Shown here piece by piece: positions 23,657 through 35,800 of a stretch of 64,000 nucleotides of DNA (its first letter is position 1; every line of letters starts with the position of its first letter). The stretch comes from Cerioporus squamosus (taxonomy: Eukaryota > Basidiomycota > Agaricomycetes > Polyporales > Polyporaceae): assembly GCA_022592435.1 (NCBI GenBank), contig JABYQS010000073.1, forward strand, positions 62,001 to 126,000. Reading direction: 5' to 3'. The notes under the pieces are model-generated. The model made no database searches. It was not told the DNA's origin and saw only the letters and a list, made by a program, of their open reading frames with translations. The translations under genes and the position numbers were made by a program.

Positions 23657-26544
23657 ATGACAGCCAATTTGACTGCAGAGAAGTTCGCGTCGACAGTGTT
23701 TGACTACATCATCATTGGTGGAGGGACTGCCGGTCTCGTTGTCGCTGCCCGGTACGTCCGTTTCAACTTGAGATGCAGAAAACATGCTCACTAACACGTG
23801 GGGTGTACAGGCTCTCCGAGGACCCCACGATCAAGGTCGGCGTCCTCGAAGCCGGCGGTTGGGAGCCCGACCTCGCAGCGGCTACTATACCTGGTGAGCG
23901 TCCAACAGTCTTCCAGCATAGATGTGCATGCGTGCGCAGAACTGACTGCATGCGCCTCTGCAGGACTTGGCGGCACTCTCATCGGGAACCCCAAGTATGA
24001 CTGGGGCTTCACTTCGGTCCCTCAGAAGCATATAAACGGGCGGGTCGTGCCTCAGACACGGTATGGACTGCGTTGTTTGTGAGAATGCGGGTGCTGAAGG
24101 TGCCATTCGCGTAGCGGCAAGGGACTTGGAGGATCGTCCCTGGTAAGGACTCAGGACCATCTTGTTCAGTACGATACTGAGAGACGCCTGGTTCATTTTC
24201 AGATCAACTTCGGCCTCTTCGACCGGTCGGTTGTGTAATGTAGTGCCTCAGTCCAACTGTGCTGACTATGTCTCGAAAGCGGATCCGCAGCTGAGTACGA
24301 TGGTGCATAATGTTCGTTGATATACTTGGGAGGATTATGACTGACTTCCCGACTGGCGTGCCGTAGCCATCGAGGCCCTAGGCAATCCTGGCTGGAACTG
24401 GAACTCGCTTTTGAAGTACTTCAAGAAGGTGCCGCCGTTCCCTCCCGTATAACTGGTTCTCGACTTTTCTCACCCTGCACATATTGCAGTCCGAGACGAC
24501 TCTGCCTACCGACCCAGACCACGCGAAGAAATACCGTCTGGCCGAGGCCGACCCGCAATGGCATGGGGACTCTGGGCCGATCACCAAGAGCTACGCTCTA
24601 AACTTCGCGTGGGGTCCACTGAACGACCGCATGGCCAACGCGGTCAAGGAGCTTGGCGTGACCTACTACCCTGATACGGTATGCCCTAGCACTACACCCC
24701 CTGCGATGTTCGCTCAGCTGAACGACGCCCGCGTCTTCCGCAGAACGACGGCAACAAACATGGGCTTTCCACCATGTTCACCTCGATTGATTCGCGGACT
24801 GCCACACGAAGCTATGCTGCAAACGTACGATATTCAAGGCTATGTTCTGTGCTTCGAAACGTTAACTATGCGAACCGACAGGCGTACTTCAAGGCGAACG
24901 CCAGCAGAGAGAATCTCTTCGTCCTCACAGGAGCGACCGTGACGAAGATCACCTCTCGCGCTGGGTCATCTCCTCTACAGGCCACAGGGGTCGAGTACCT
25001 ACACGACGGCAAAAAGTACCACGCAGCTGTCAGCAAGGAGGTGATTGTCTCCGCAGGTAAGTTCTCTTGTGAAGGCAATCGATATGCGCTGATCTATCAA
25101 TGCCCTCCAAGGTGCTCTCCAAACTCCTCAGATCCTTGAGCTGACTGGGATCGGCAACAAGGACCTCCTCAGCAAATATGGGATTGAGACACTCGTCGAC
25201 CTTCCGGGCGTCGGAGAGAACTTGCGTACGTTATGTTTACACGGCCTGCATGCTTCTGATAGTGCTGATGTTTGTTCCAGAGGTGACAGTGTTGCCCTAT
25301 ATGACGCATGCCATTGACACTGACCTTGCGTAGGAACATATATTTGTGCCCACGCTCACCGAAATCGATCCCAGCTGTGAAACGCTGGATGCTCTCCGAG
25401 AACCTGAATACGCAGCAAGGCTTCCGGAGTTGTAGTAAGTCTTGAAGTTTTTGATTCGTCGATTTGCAGCTGCAGGCTCACGGAGTTCACACTCTTAGCG
25501 CGAAGCGCGAAGGCCCCCTCACATCCACCCCAGCAACAACCTGTGCCTTCATCTCATCCAAGACCTTCATGTCGGAGGAGGCGCGGCAAAAGTGGAAGGA
25601 GAGTGCGCTATCGGCAGCGCAGGACGCTCCAAAGGGTTTGCGGAAGCAATATGAATCTCAGATCCAGCGTTTCTTCGACCCATCCTCTGCCGAGGGAGAG
25701 TAAGTGGCAAGGAATACATACACTCCGCTTCCTCTTAGATGCTGATGATGCATTTTGCCGCAGGGTCGTCCCCTTCCCTGGTCTGCTGCCCACGCTCGTC
25801 ATCGAGCCCGTGCCCAAGGCGCGGTACTTGTCCATCGTCGCTGCAGTGATGCATCCGCTCTCGCGTGGCAGCGTTCACATCGTGTTTGCGGATCCTACCG
25901 CAGCACCGGCGATTGACCCAAGTAAGTCCTTTCCTCGCTCAAGAGGCTCAAGTGTCTCAGGAGAGAATGCTCACCATCATCGCATAGACTACCTTGCCAG
26001 AGCCGAAGACCTAGACGTCCTGCTCGCCGCCGTCAAGTTCGGCCTGAAGCTGCCGAAGACGGCCCTGCTCGCCGACCTCGTGCGCAAGCAGATCGCGCCT
26101 ACCCCGGAGGAAGCTGCTTCGGACGACAAATTGAGAGAGTACATCAGGCAGCGATGCGCGTGCGTCTTCCATCCTGTCGGGACGGCCTCCATGCTTCCCA
26201 AGGAGGACGGCGGTGTTGTCGATCCCGAGTTGAGGGTGTATGGCACAGCGAACGTCCGTGTGGTGAGTTGTGAATGTTGGATCGTTCCGGTTGAGTGGCT
26301 TCTGATGTGATACCGCGATGATCCTCTTTAGGTAGACGCGTCGATACTGCCCTTGGTGAGCGGTCAAAAGCTTTGGTCGTATCGCTGTATGCTGATGAAT
26401 ACTTGGTAGCAAATCGCCGCTCATACGCAGGCAACGGTGTATGCCATCGCCGAAAAGGTATACACGGCGTCGCTCCTTCGAACCCCCGTCCAGGTGTTGA
26501 CTGAGCATTCTACACAGGCCTCTGACATGATTCGTTCTTCATAA
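23657..26544 (+). CDS. GMC-family FAD oxidoreductase (alcohol oxidase/dehydrogenase type)
   Basis: FAD-dependent enzyme oxidising an alcohol or sugar substrate. There is no signal peptide (MTANLTAEKFASTVFDY), so it is likely intracellular. FAD-binding FDYIIIGGGTAGLVVAAR is followed by LEAGG, GNPKYDWGFTSVPQ, the signature RGKGLGGSSLINFGLFDRGS, EALGNPGWNWNSLLKYFKKS and VIVSAGALQTPQILELTGIG. The C-terminal catalytic region has VFHPVGTASMLPKEDGG, VDASILPLQIAAHTQATVY and ends SDMIRSS-stop; the two active-site His are in CVFHP and AAHTQ. About 16 short introns were resolved, all keeping frame. One junction, at the GVGENLQEH motif, works only with a 2-nt exon at 25281-25282. Length and motif set look intact. 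Substrate cannot be told; aryl-alcohol and methanol oxidase groups are possibilities. Confidence 0.85.
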
Positions 26545-26732
26545 GTCCTGTCGGTGTTAGCCGGTCGAGGAAAGTGCAGCAGGGCCCCTGTGGTGCACGA
26601 ATCTACAACATCTTTGTAAAAGGTATGGAGCTGGTCATGTTACAGCATGAGCTGTTCGTATATCGTGCGAAGGCGGCGTTTTCCATTCCCTATCACTACG
26701 GTCATATGGAGTATATCTCGGTTTCATACACA

Positions 26733-28301
26733 TCACATAGAACCCGTAGACCCACTATCCACCCGCTCCTCAGGCTGAACAGCGCGCAGAAGACGGCAGC
26801 ATGCCCCGAACGCAAGACTGATGGAGGAAGACAAGTTCGCGTCCATCTCCGGTGACGCCACGTCCAAGCTGCGGACTACTGTCGTTCCATCGCTGAGGAA
26901 GCCCATGGCAGATTCCAGGTTATCGAGAGTCATCTCCAGGCTTGTTAGGCTTGTGCTGATATCTCGTAACACTCTAAGCGTTGGCATCTTGAACTGTGGT
27001 GCGACGGTGGGGGATACCAAGGTGGACCGGTCCGCCGCGCTGGCAGCCCGTACCGCCCAGCCCACGGGCCACGCGGCCAGCGGACACGTTGATAACACTT
27101 GCATGTACAGTTGATGGATGCCCCGGACGCTAACCCATTTCCCAGCTGAGCAGTACGCGTGCAACGAACCGGGGGTAAACCTGATAGAGCGGAGCGAGGA
27201 GCAGTGTTCGCCGAAGGTTCGTGCGAGATCAGAGAGGTCGCACGTTAACGCATTGCTCTGCTCTTCTGTGAACAGTTCGAGGGATTGCAGCTGATGGAAT
27301 CCGGTTATATACTGGCGGAGCATCTCGCATAGGGGCTTGATGGGCGTCGGGTCAGGATAGGTACGTTCTCAAACAAAAACTTGATCTGAACGTTACCTCT
27401 TCGAACAAGTATGAGTACGCTTGCATTGAGAACTTGACCAGCCTGGGAAGATGCAACGGAAGGGAGGAGAGGATTCTGAAGGTCTCTTCAGGACGGATGC
27501 GAGCGCCGTCCATTCGGTGGATCACGTAGACGGCACTGACCGGTCCTGTGGACAACTTGCAGGACCGCGCCATGTGCTCCACGATTGGCTCTGTGAAAAC
27601 CTCTCGAGAGTACGCAGTGACGAATACCTGCTTGACAGGACGACCGGGCGCAAGGATGCTGATAACCGCGGGACTGGCGTAGATGGACTGGAGCTTCGGG
27701 AGCGCAGAAGGATCGAGAGAGATCGACGAACGAAGCCGGCCATAGAGAATGAATCTGAGAATGGCGGGTTGCTCTCCTAGCCACGCAGCAAAATCATCGT
27801 CCCAGGCGCAATGCAGAGATAGATTCTTGATGCGGAAGGGGCTACCACGGAGATAGCGGCCGAGCGCGTCTTCGTAGAGTTCCAACTCCAGGGACACGAG
27901 AAGTGGCATGTTGCGCAGCGCGCTCCTCAAGAGTCTCCCAAACGCGTGGGTGAGGCGTGGCCTATGTTCGACGTGAAGGTGAACGGTGAAGACGCGAGCA
28001 TGTTTCGCCAGCTCCGGATACTTGCTCATCGTCCTCAGGCATTTGACCACCGATGCAAGTCTGGTGAGACGGAGGTCCGCATACAGATGGGAGGCTGCCA
28101 CATCTCCCGCAACACTGTTGACAAGGCACAGCTGCGCTAGTGTGTGTTGATCCGCGTGGGTAGCAACGACGTGCAGGAGTTCAAGAGGAAGCTGGGGAAA
28201 TACGCCTCTCCAAGAGTCAGCCCATGAGCCATAGGATATGATACGTAACCCGCGTTCCGCCACCAACCTTTGGGCCCGTATTTTGCACGATTCACGCTCA
28301 T
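26733..28301 (-). CDS. F-box-like protein, tandem paralogue 1
   Basis: Predicted F-box-type protein of about 480 residues, possibly an SCF ubiquitin ligase adaptor. Exon 1 is short (28301-28268, MSVNRAKYGPK) and joins exon 2 at 28205 through a 62-bp intron to give GVFPQLPLELLHVVATHADQ, the F-box-like helix. Leucine-rich, LRR-like segments follow: LTRLASVVKCLRTMSKYPEL, LRNMPLLVSLELELYED, FRIKNLSLHCAW. A second intron after FSMQAYSYLFEE leads into PLCEMLRQYITGFHQLQSLE. The neighbour at 28952-30472 has the same exon layout and is clearly homologous along its whole length. Function is unknown; such families are large and fast-evolving in agaricomycetes. Confidence 0.72.
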
Positions 28302-28951
28302 CGAGACCAGGATGATTCCGACAAGAAGAAGGAGAAAGGGTGTATATAGACAATATCGCCTGTATGACGTCTCGGCGAACCTGAACTCTCAGTCTGGCAA
28401 GTGAGTTAGCTCGAGTTTGCCAGTAATTTATGTGGCACCGATGACTGACGAAGACTTATTGAAGTACACGTACCCTTGAACTGTGCTGTGTTTCTCCCTC
28501 AGTAGGCTTAAGCACGATGTCGTAGATGGGGGTGAACAAGACAGAAGCACTCCGAGAACCTTTGAACCCAACTCCCTATTTAGGGGGCGGCGAACGTTCA
28601 ACATCACCGCAGCCACGACCAGGAGCGATAAGACTAATGCTAGAGGGAACCAGCATAAGTGGGGCGTGATTTCATGTGTAGAATATCTAGCAGGCCATCT
28701 GTGTCTTGAAACTTCAAGCTTGAAGGCCGGCAGGGTGTAATTGCGGTCATCTACCCGCGCATATAGGCAGTGGCCTCCGATTAGGATAGAAAGTAGATAT
28801 AGCCCGGGTCAATCAACATCACGGCTGATCAAAATTACATGTGAAGATACAAGAAGATATGTGGTTGTGCTCTAAGAACTATCCCTCTTTCAACTCGAAC
28901 GCTTTGCCCACTCTGTCACTCTCATGGACCGCATGGTCATGCCTGTACGAA
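28302..28951. other. Spacer between the F-box-like paralogues
   Basis: 0.65 kb, AT-richer than the flanking genes. It presumably holds the promoter of paralogue 1 and the 3' UTR of paralogue 2. I see no other feature. Confidence 0.55.
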
Positions 28952-30472
28952 TCACGTAGAAGCTATCGACCCACTATTGCTTGGCCGCTGAGTCTCCAGA
29001 ATACGACGCAATGCTCCATACGCAAGATTGATGGAGGCAACCACGTCCGCGTCCGTCTCCGGCGACATCACGCCCAAGCACCGGGCCGTGGTCGTCCCTC
29101 GATAGCTCATAGCAACGCGCAGCCTGTTGACGCTAGTCTTCATGTCTCTGAGCAATGCCGCTTTGAGCTCCGGTGTGATGATTGGGCGAGAGGGGTCCGC
29201 AGGACTCGCACTACGAACCTCCCGAGCCGCAGGGTTCTGCAGGCCGAACTTCGTTACGACCTCATCCTGCAATCGATCCATGTCCCAGATGCCGATCCAT
29301 TCTCCAGCAGAGCGATACGCGTAGAACGAATCCACGGAGAATCGGACGGAGCGCAGTGAGGGGCAGCGTTGGCCAAATGATCGAGCAAGGTCGGGGAGTT
29401 TCAGCTTGTTGAGTTCGGATCCTTCACCACCGCGCTCTTTGGTGAAGAGATCGAGGTACTGTAGTTCGCGAAATTGGGCGGCGAAGTCACGAAGCATATT
29501 GCATAGGGGCTGTGAGCGGAATCAGATCCAAGTAGTGATGTGCCCAGACGACGCAATGTGACCTCACCTCCTCGAAAGCGTATGAATAGACTTGCATCGA
29601 GAACTTGGCCAGACCTGGAAGATGCTTGGGGATAGAGGAGAGCCTCCCGAAGATCTCTGAAGGAAGGAGGGCCCGGCCGCGGCGGGGAGTGGAGTGGATC
29701 AGGTAGACGGCGCCGACCGGTCCTGCGGACAACTTGCAAGACCGTGCCATAGTCTCCATCGCTGGCGTTGAGAACGCTCCCGGAAAAGACGTAGTGGCAA
29801 AGACCCGTTTCACAGGCCGACTGGGTACGACGAGGCTGATAACGGAGGGCATGGCGTAGATGGCTTCAAGGTTGGGGAGCGCGGAAGGGTGCAAAGATAT
29901 CGCTAGATGAGGATAGCCGTAGAATATGAACCTTTGGATACCCGGTTGCTCTCTGAACCATACGGAGAGGTCTTCGTTCCAGTCACAAGCGAGGGAGACA
30001 TTTGTGACACGGGCGGGACTGCCGAGTAGGTACCGTCCGAAACCATCTTCGCAGAGGTCGAGCTCAAGAGACACGAGATATGGCATGTTGCGTAGCGCGC
30101 GTCTCAAGAGAGTGCCGAATGCATCGGTGAGGCAGGGTTTCACGTCGACGTCAAGACGTACGGAGAGGACGCGAACACGTTTTCCCAGCTCGGGATGCTT
30201 GCTCAAAGTCCTCAGACATCTGACCATCGCGGCCGGTCGCGAGAGGCGCAAGTCCGTATACAAGTGAGAGGCTGCCACGTCTCCCACAATGCTGTTGGCA
30301 AGGCACAGTTGCGTGAGACTATGTCGGTCCGCATGTGTAGCGACGACATGGAGGAGTTCGAGAGGAAGCTCTGGAAATACGCCTTTAGGTCCCGGGGTCA
30401 GTGAACAGAGAACAAGATTAAACTGCTCTGCCACTTACCTTTTGGCCCGTTTCGTCTGCTCAGATAGTTCAT
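28952..30472 (-). CDS. F-box-like protein, tandem paralogue 2
   Basis: Paralogue of the gene at 26733-28301 on the same strand. Exon 1 (ATG at 30472, MNYLSRRNGPK) joins the next exon through an intron with a GTAAGT donor to give GVFPELPLELLHVVATHADR, the F-box-like region. Then come LSRPAAMVRCLRTLSKHPEL, LRNMPYLVSLELDLCED and ARVTNVSLACDW, aligning with paralogue 1. A second intron at the same place (after YSYAFEE) leads to PLCNMLRDFAAQFRELQYLD. The end is SNSGSIAST-stop. Identical intron positions and collinear motifs show a tandem duplication followed by divergence. No enzymatic motif is present. Confidence 0.72.
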
Positions 30473-30918
30473 AATACTCAGCTTCTAGACCAAGAGCGTA
30501 TGTATGAGGGGATGAATGCGGCGTGTAAGTCGTATTCAGTTGGCTCTGGAGCGACTCGGACACTAGGTACTGAGCATCCGCTTGCCCAATACAAGAACTT
30601 AGACCCAGAGAACTCACATGTAGAAGCCGGAAGGGCCTGTACTGCAACTGTTGTGAGGACTATGTCGAGGTTGTGAAGTACTCGTATGCTCAGTACGGGG
30701 AGAACAAGTCGAACGCGCTCGCCACTAGTCCGACTCGGAGTCTCCGAGTCAAGTCTGCGCAGTGCGCGCCACCGATGAGATAAGATTAAGCACATAAGTA
30801 AAGCATCTATAAGCAAGTCATTAGTAAAGCTGAGTTACTTGAAGTACATATACCTTGTCCGCCGCGTCGTCGTACCCACCCTCCCCTCAATTGCTTTCCT
30901 GACCGCCCACTCGACACC
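30473..30918. other. Divergent intergenic region (F-box-like / REI1)
   Basis: 446 bp between divergent start codons, serving as promoter DNA for both. I recognise no specific element. Confidence 0.5.
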
Positions 30919-32482
30919 ATGGCAGACGTCCTCGTCGCACAGCCTGTACCGCAGACAAATCTTTACACATGCATCTCATGCACCATCGCATTCCACACTG
31001 CGCAGGATCAAAGTAAGTTTTTTTCAAGCTTGCCGGAGAACGTTGGCTGAGCTGGATGGCAGGGGAGCACTACCGCTCCGATCACCACAGATACAACATG
31101 AAGCGGCGTGTGGCTGGCCTCCCCCCTGTCAGCGCTGCGTTGTTCGACCAGAAAGTACTGGAGAGGAGGGCGGAGACGGCTATCATGGCGTCCCCGAAGG
31201 GCTCGTCTTGCGAGATCTGCGGGTACGTTCTCATGACCCTACTCTTCTTACTTGGTCAACTCACAGCTCCCATAGGAAGAGTTACACCACCGAAAATGCG
31301 TACAGATCCCATCTTGCCTCGAAAAAGCACAAGGAAAACGAGCTCCGTGCAGCGGTGAAGGCCAAGACTCCCGCAGAAGCCCCTCAATCATCCGAAGAGG
31401 CCGCCGCACCCGGACCTGAAGCAGGCCCCTCTTCACAGTCTGCTACTGAGCAAGCGGGTGTGGAGCAGATGACCTCGCAGATGCAAGGCGTTGCTCTGCA
31501 AGTAGACGAGGATGCCACAGAGGACCAGGTCAACCAGACGATCGACGAGAAGATTGCTGCTGCTCGTTCCCGTCTCTCCCCGACCAACTGCCTCTTCTGC
31601 ACATCCTCCACCGCCTCCACCCTTGAGGAGAACCTTACCCACATGTCCAGCGCCCACTCGTTCTTCATCCCCGATGCCGACTTCCTCGTTGACCTAGTCG
31701 GTCTCATCACATACCTCGGAGAGAAGATCGCCGTCGGAAACACATGCATATACTGCAACAGCGAGTTCCGCACGCTCGACGCCGTCCGGAAGCACATGCA
31801 GGACAAGGGCCACTGCAAGGTTGCATACGACACCGACTTGGAGCGCCTCGAGATCTCTGACTACTACGACTTCTCCGCTTCGTACCCCGACGCTGAGGAG
31901 CGGAAGGCACGCAAGGCCGCGCGTGCAGCTCGGAGAGCACAGAAGGAGGAGGAGCGTCGGAAGAAGGCCGAAGCCGAGCAGAACGAGGGATGGGAAGACG
32001 TATCGGAGGACGAGGACGACGGCGGCGAGGTGGACGAGATCGTCGAGGAGGATGCCTCTGACAGTGACGAAGACTTGTCCGACGAGGACGAGCTGCCGGA
32101 CAACCAGATCACGTACGGCGATTCGGGATACGAGCTTGTCCTGCCGTCCGGCGCACGCATCGGCCATCGTACCATGAGGCGGTACTACGCCCAGTCCTTC
32201 CCCGGTGCACCGCGAGGCGGCAAGCCAGAGGATCCGAACTCTGGCGCTGCGCTCGTTCGCAGGTTGCTTGCCGACAAGAACTCTGCGCTCGTGCCCAGGA
32301 GAGGCGGCTTCGGTGCGTACGGCGGCGGAACTGACGTCGTGAAGGCGAGGAATGCCGGAGAGGCGAGGGAGGCTGGACGTCATGTTCGCGAGCACCGTGA
32401 CCAGCGCCGTAAGGAAGACTTCAAGACGAAGGTCGGGTTCATCCACAATTCGCAGAAGCACTTCCGCGCACAGATCTTGTAG
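30919..32482 (+). CDS. REI1: Cytoplasmic 60S biogenesis factor REI1
   Basis: Zinc-finger protein that acts on cytoplasmic pre-60S ribosomal particles, where it helps recycle Arx1/Alb1. Exons 30919-31012, 31063-31222 and 31276-32482 encode 486 residues. Finger 1 is YTCISCTIAFHTAQDQREHY with the His pair in RSDHHR. Finger 2 is CEICGKSYTTENAYRSHLAS with KKH (split by intron 2). After a low-complexity linker come NCLFCTSSTAS with HMSSAHSF and the most conserved block CIYCNSEFRTLDAVRKHMQD with KGHCKVAYD. A KEEERRKKAEAE helix and an acidic tract (EDEDDGGEVDEIVEEDASDS) follow, then SGYELVLPSGARIGHRTMRR and the C-terminal RRKEDFKTKVGFIHNSQKH. Reh1, its close paralogue, is the alternative name; many basidiomycetes have only one such gene. 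Confidence 0.9.
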
Positions 32483-32852
32483 TTGCATTCTCTCAGTTCA
32501 GTGTCTTGCGTGTGCACTCCCTGTTTGTATCCGCTATTTTCTTTGTGTATTATCCGCGCTCGTACGTAATGTATACCATACGATAAACATAGGGAAGATG
32601 GAACCGCTAGACAGAACAGGTAGCTGTAGAAAGAGACAATGCATCGTCATGATAGATGGTAGAAGTGTCTTGCGTCCAAGACCACAAGATGAAGGGAGAT
32701 GGGGATATACGAGAACGAGAACGTGAGCGAACGACCTTAAGGTCGATCTTGTCATGGGTATCGAGACCACTAGAGCTGCATATACGGACGATGCGACGAA
32801 AGCAAGCTGAATTGCAAACCGAGAAGAGTTCATGGGGATGGGGGAAAATAGG
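32483..32852. other. Intergenic, convergent 3' ends (REI1 / RAX2)
   Basis: 370 bp of AT-richer spacer holding both 3' UTRs. Nothing else is seen. Confidence 0.55.
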
Positions 32853-35800
32853 CTAATACACATATGCTGCTGGCACAACACCTTCCTGCCCTGTACGCGC
32901 ATCCCGTGCGTACCACCATCTACGCACTTGAGTGTCAGTATCGTGCAGGCGTTTAGGGAGGACAAAGAACTCACGCAGCGTCTCTATCGTCTAGGATCTC
33001 TAGCTCTTGACCTGTCCTCACGGGCAGCTCACCTTCGCCCTTGCCATCGAACGAGTACCTAGCCACTGCCGGCCTGCTCTGCTCGTCACCATCAAGAGCG
33101 CCGCCGAGAGCATCGGATGGCGTCTCCGCCCGGACGTAGTTGCTCGCGTCAGGGCCGCTGAACGGATCGTCATGCGGTGAGCCGGGTACCGCAGCAAAGC
33201 CCGCTTCCTTTTCGGAGTGTGGCCCGTACGGACTGGTCGCACCCATGATCGTTGAGCGGGTTGCAGCGTTGATATGCTCGAGGAGGGAGGACGGGCGGTG
33301 CGTAGAGTCATCATCTGCGTCCATGTCGGCGGCATCGAACTGGTTCACCCCCTTGTCATCACGGCGAGCGAACAGCGTCCAGAGGATCTCGATCAGCGCA
33401 AGCAAGAAGACGATACCCGCTGCGATGGCGATCGAGATAAGGATGACCACACCGGTCGCGAGGAAGTCTGCAGCACACATTAGTTGTGTTCATACAGAAG
33501 ACAGAGACGTACTCACGCTTCTGGGTGAAACTGAAGGTCTTGAACGAGTGGAACAGGGACGAGACGGTACCTGGAGAGCCCGACTGCGACGTCGAAACTA
33601 TGTACGGGATGAACGACTGGCCATCAAACAGCGCGGAAGACGCGTTCCCGAAGGAGGAGTCCGACAGTGCACCAGACACCATCAAGACGCGGTCGGGCTC
33701 AATGACGCCATTGCCATCATGCGTGTTCTGAAGGGGCACCATCGTCAACTGCGAGACCTCCGTCGTTCCCTCGAGGGTTGAACCTGTCCAAATGTCAGTA
33801 TCGCATTCCGCGGGTTGTGCTGAAGAAGGAACGCAGCCGAACTCACCAACTGAGTGCCACGACTGGCCATCCCAAAAGTACAGGAACGAGGACGAGTTAT
33901 CCGAGGCACTGTCACGAGAGTCAAGAAGCGAAAACGTGCTATGGCTGAAAGCAAACTTACCGGCCCGCGGCGAAGACGCTGCTCATGTTGTTGTTGTTGA
34001 TCTCCAGAGCAGTAACAGGACCAGGAAGGTCGCTACCCTTTCCGACAGAAGACCAGGTGCTGTTCGCGAGCGAGTAGGCAGCAACATTGGCGCTCGTGCT
34101 ATCCGCAAGGGCGACAGATCCAGCCGCAATGAGCGAGTCAGACTAATTCGACAAATCCCGTCAGCACGAACAGGCAAAGAGGATGCACGTAGTTAGAGAC
34201 TTACTCCCGCATATACAACCGTGGAGACATCTCCCTGAATGCCATTGCCGAGCGCACTCCACTTCCTAGAAGTCGTATCCAGCGAACAAATCGCGCGACA
34301 GGGGTTGGAGCCAGCCTGGGCGAACGAACCAGCGACGACGACAGTGTGGTCATCCTTCGTGGAATCCGTGATCGACCTGACGAGGACGGTTGATCCAGAG
34401 CTGGCTTGTAAGGCATCGACGCCGGAGAGGTCCCAGCGCTGGTTGGCCAGGTCGTAGATCGCGAACCCGTTACTGGTGAGACCCTGGATCGAGAACTGGC
34501 CACCAACGTAGAGGCTGTCGCCCTTCACAAGCAACGCGCGGATGGTGCCGTTGGGCTGGTTGCCCTTGAGCGCCGTCACGGTCTTGCTGTCCACGTCGTA
34601 GATAGCGAGGTTCTGGGCCGACACGCCACCAACTGTATAAGTGAAGTTGCCGCCAATGATTGCGACCTCCTTCGACGACGAGCTGTTGGTCCAGAAGGCA
34701 CCTGCGAGCACGGCGGGAGCCGGTGCAGGAGCGGGTTCAGGAAGAGGGGCAAGGGTTGTAGCATCGGACGCCTGGCGTTTGAAGAGCGAGAGGACGTTCA
34801 GGGTCGGCATCCAACCAGCAGCCGTACGACGGTTGTGCCCACGACGGGTCTTCAAGGATGTCGTCGTGGCGCTGCCCGAGTTGAACTGGATACCGAGCGG
34901 AGTGACCTCAGGCTCACCATTGTTGCCATTCTGCAGCGTCACGAAACCGGACGCGCCGAACTTCAACGAAGAAGCGACGTTGCCGGCGACATACTGGGAA
35001 TCGCTGGATGTGCCGTTGCCAACGAAGGTCAGGGAACCGACCAGGAAGCCGCCGGCATTCACCCAGCTACTGCTTGAGACGTCCCAGGCAGCGAGACCAG
35101 CCGCGTTCTGGCCCGTGCTACTGCCACTGGACGTCAGAATTCGGGTGAAGTTGCCCGCAACTAGGATTTGTCCGTTCGCGATGTCGAGCGAAGTGACTGC
35201 TCCATCAACACCGCCCTCCATGGATGACCACTTGTTCCCTGATACCGAGTAGACAGCGACGCCCTTCAACGCACTGTTCGAAGACTGTGCTGTGTCAGAG
35301 AATGATCCTCCAACATAGAGGTTGTCGCCATCAACGACTAGGGAGGTGACAGGTCCGTTGAGTCCGTTGCTGGGCAGGGTCGCGAGCGCGCCGTTCTTGA
35401 AGACGACCAAGTTCTCTGCGTCCGAGGCGGACCCGGACGTCAGAGTGAACTGGCCACCAAGGAACAAGGCGCCGGACGGATGTTGCGTCACGGCTGCGAT
35501 GGAAGTGTTGGTGGACTCGACAGAGTTGGTCCCACCGAGCGCGCTAAGAAGGTCGAAACCAGCATTGTCAAACCCGGTGATCGCGGAGGTCGGGATTGCG
35601 GCCAAAGAGCTAGACGTCGATGACGCGCTCGAAGAGCTCAAAGGCCACTCGAGGAAGCCAAAGCCGCGTTGGGTGATCGTGCCTGTGGAGTTGCCGCCGG
35701 AAGACGAGTTGGAGGAAGTAACGTTCGCACTTGTCAAGAGGAGCTGCACGCGATCCGCCACAAGCTCGTATTCGCCATTCCGACCAGAGCCTTCTGGCTT

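Noticed and set aside
31694..32488. Minus-strand open frame of 264 codons.
   Set aside because: It is entirely antisense to the well-supported last exon of REI1.
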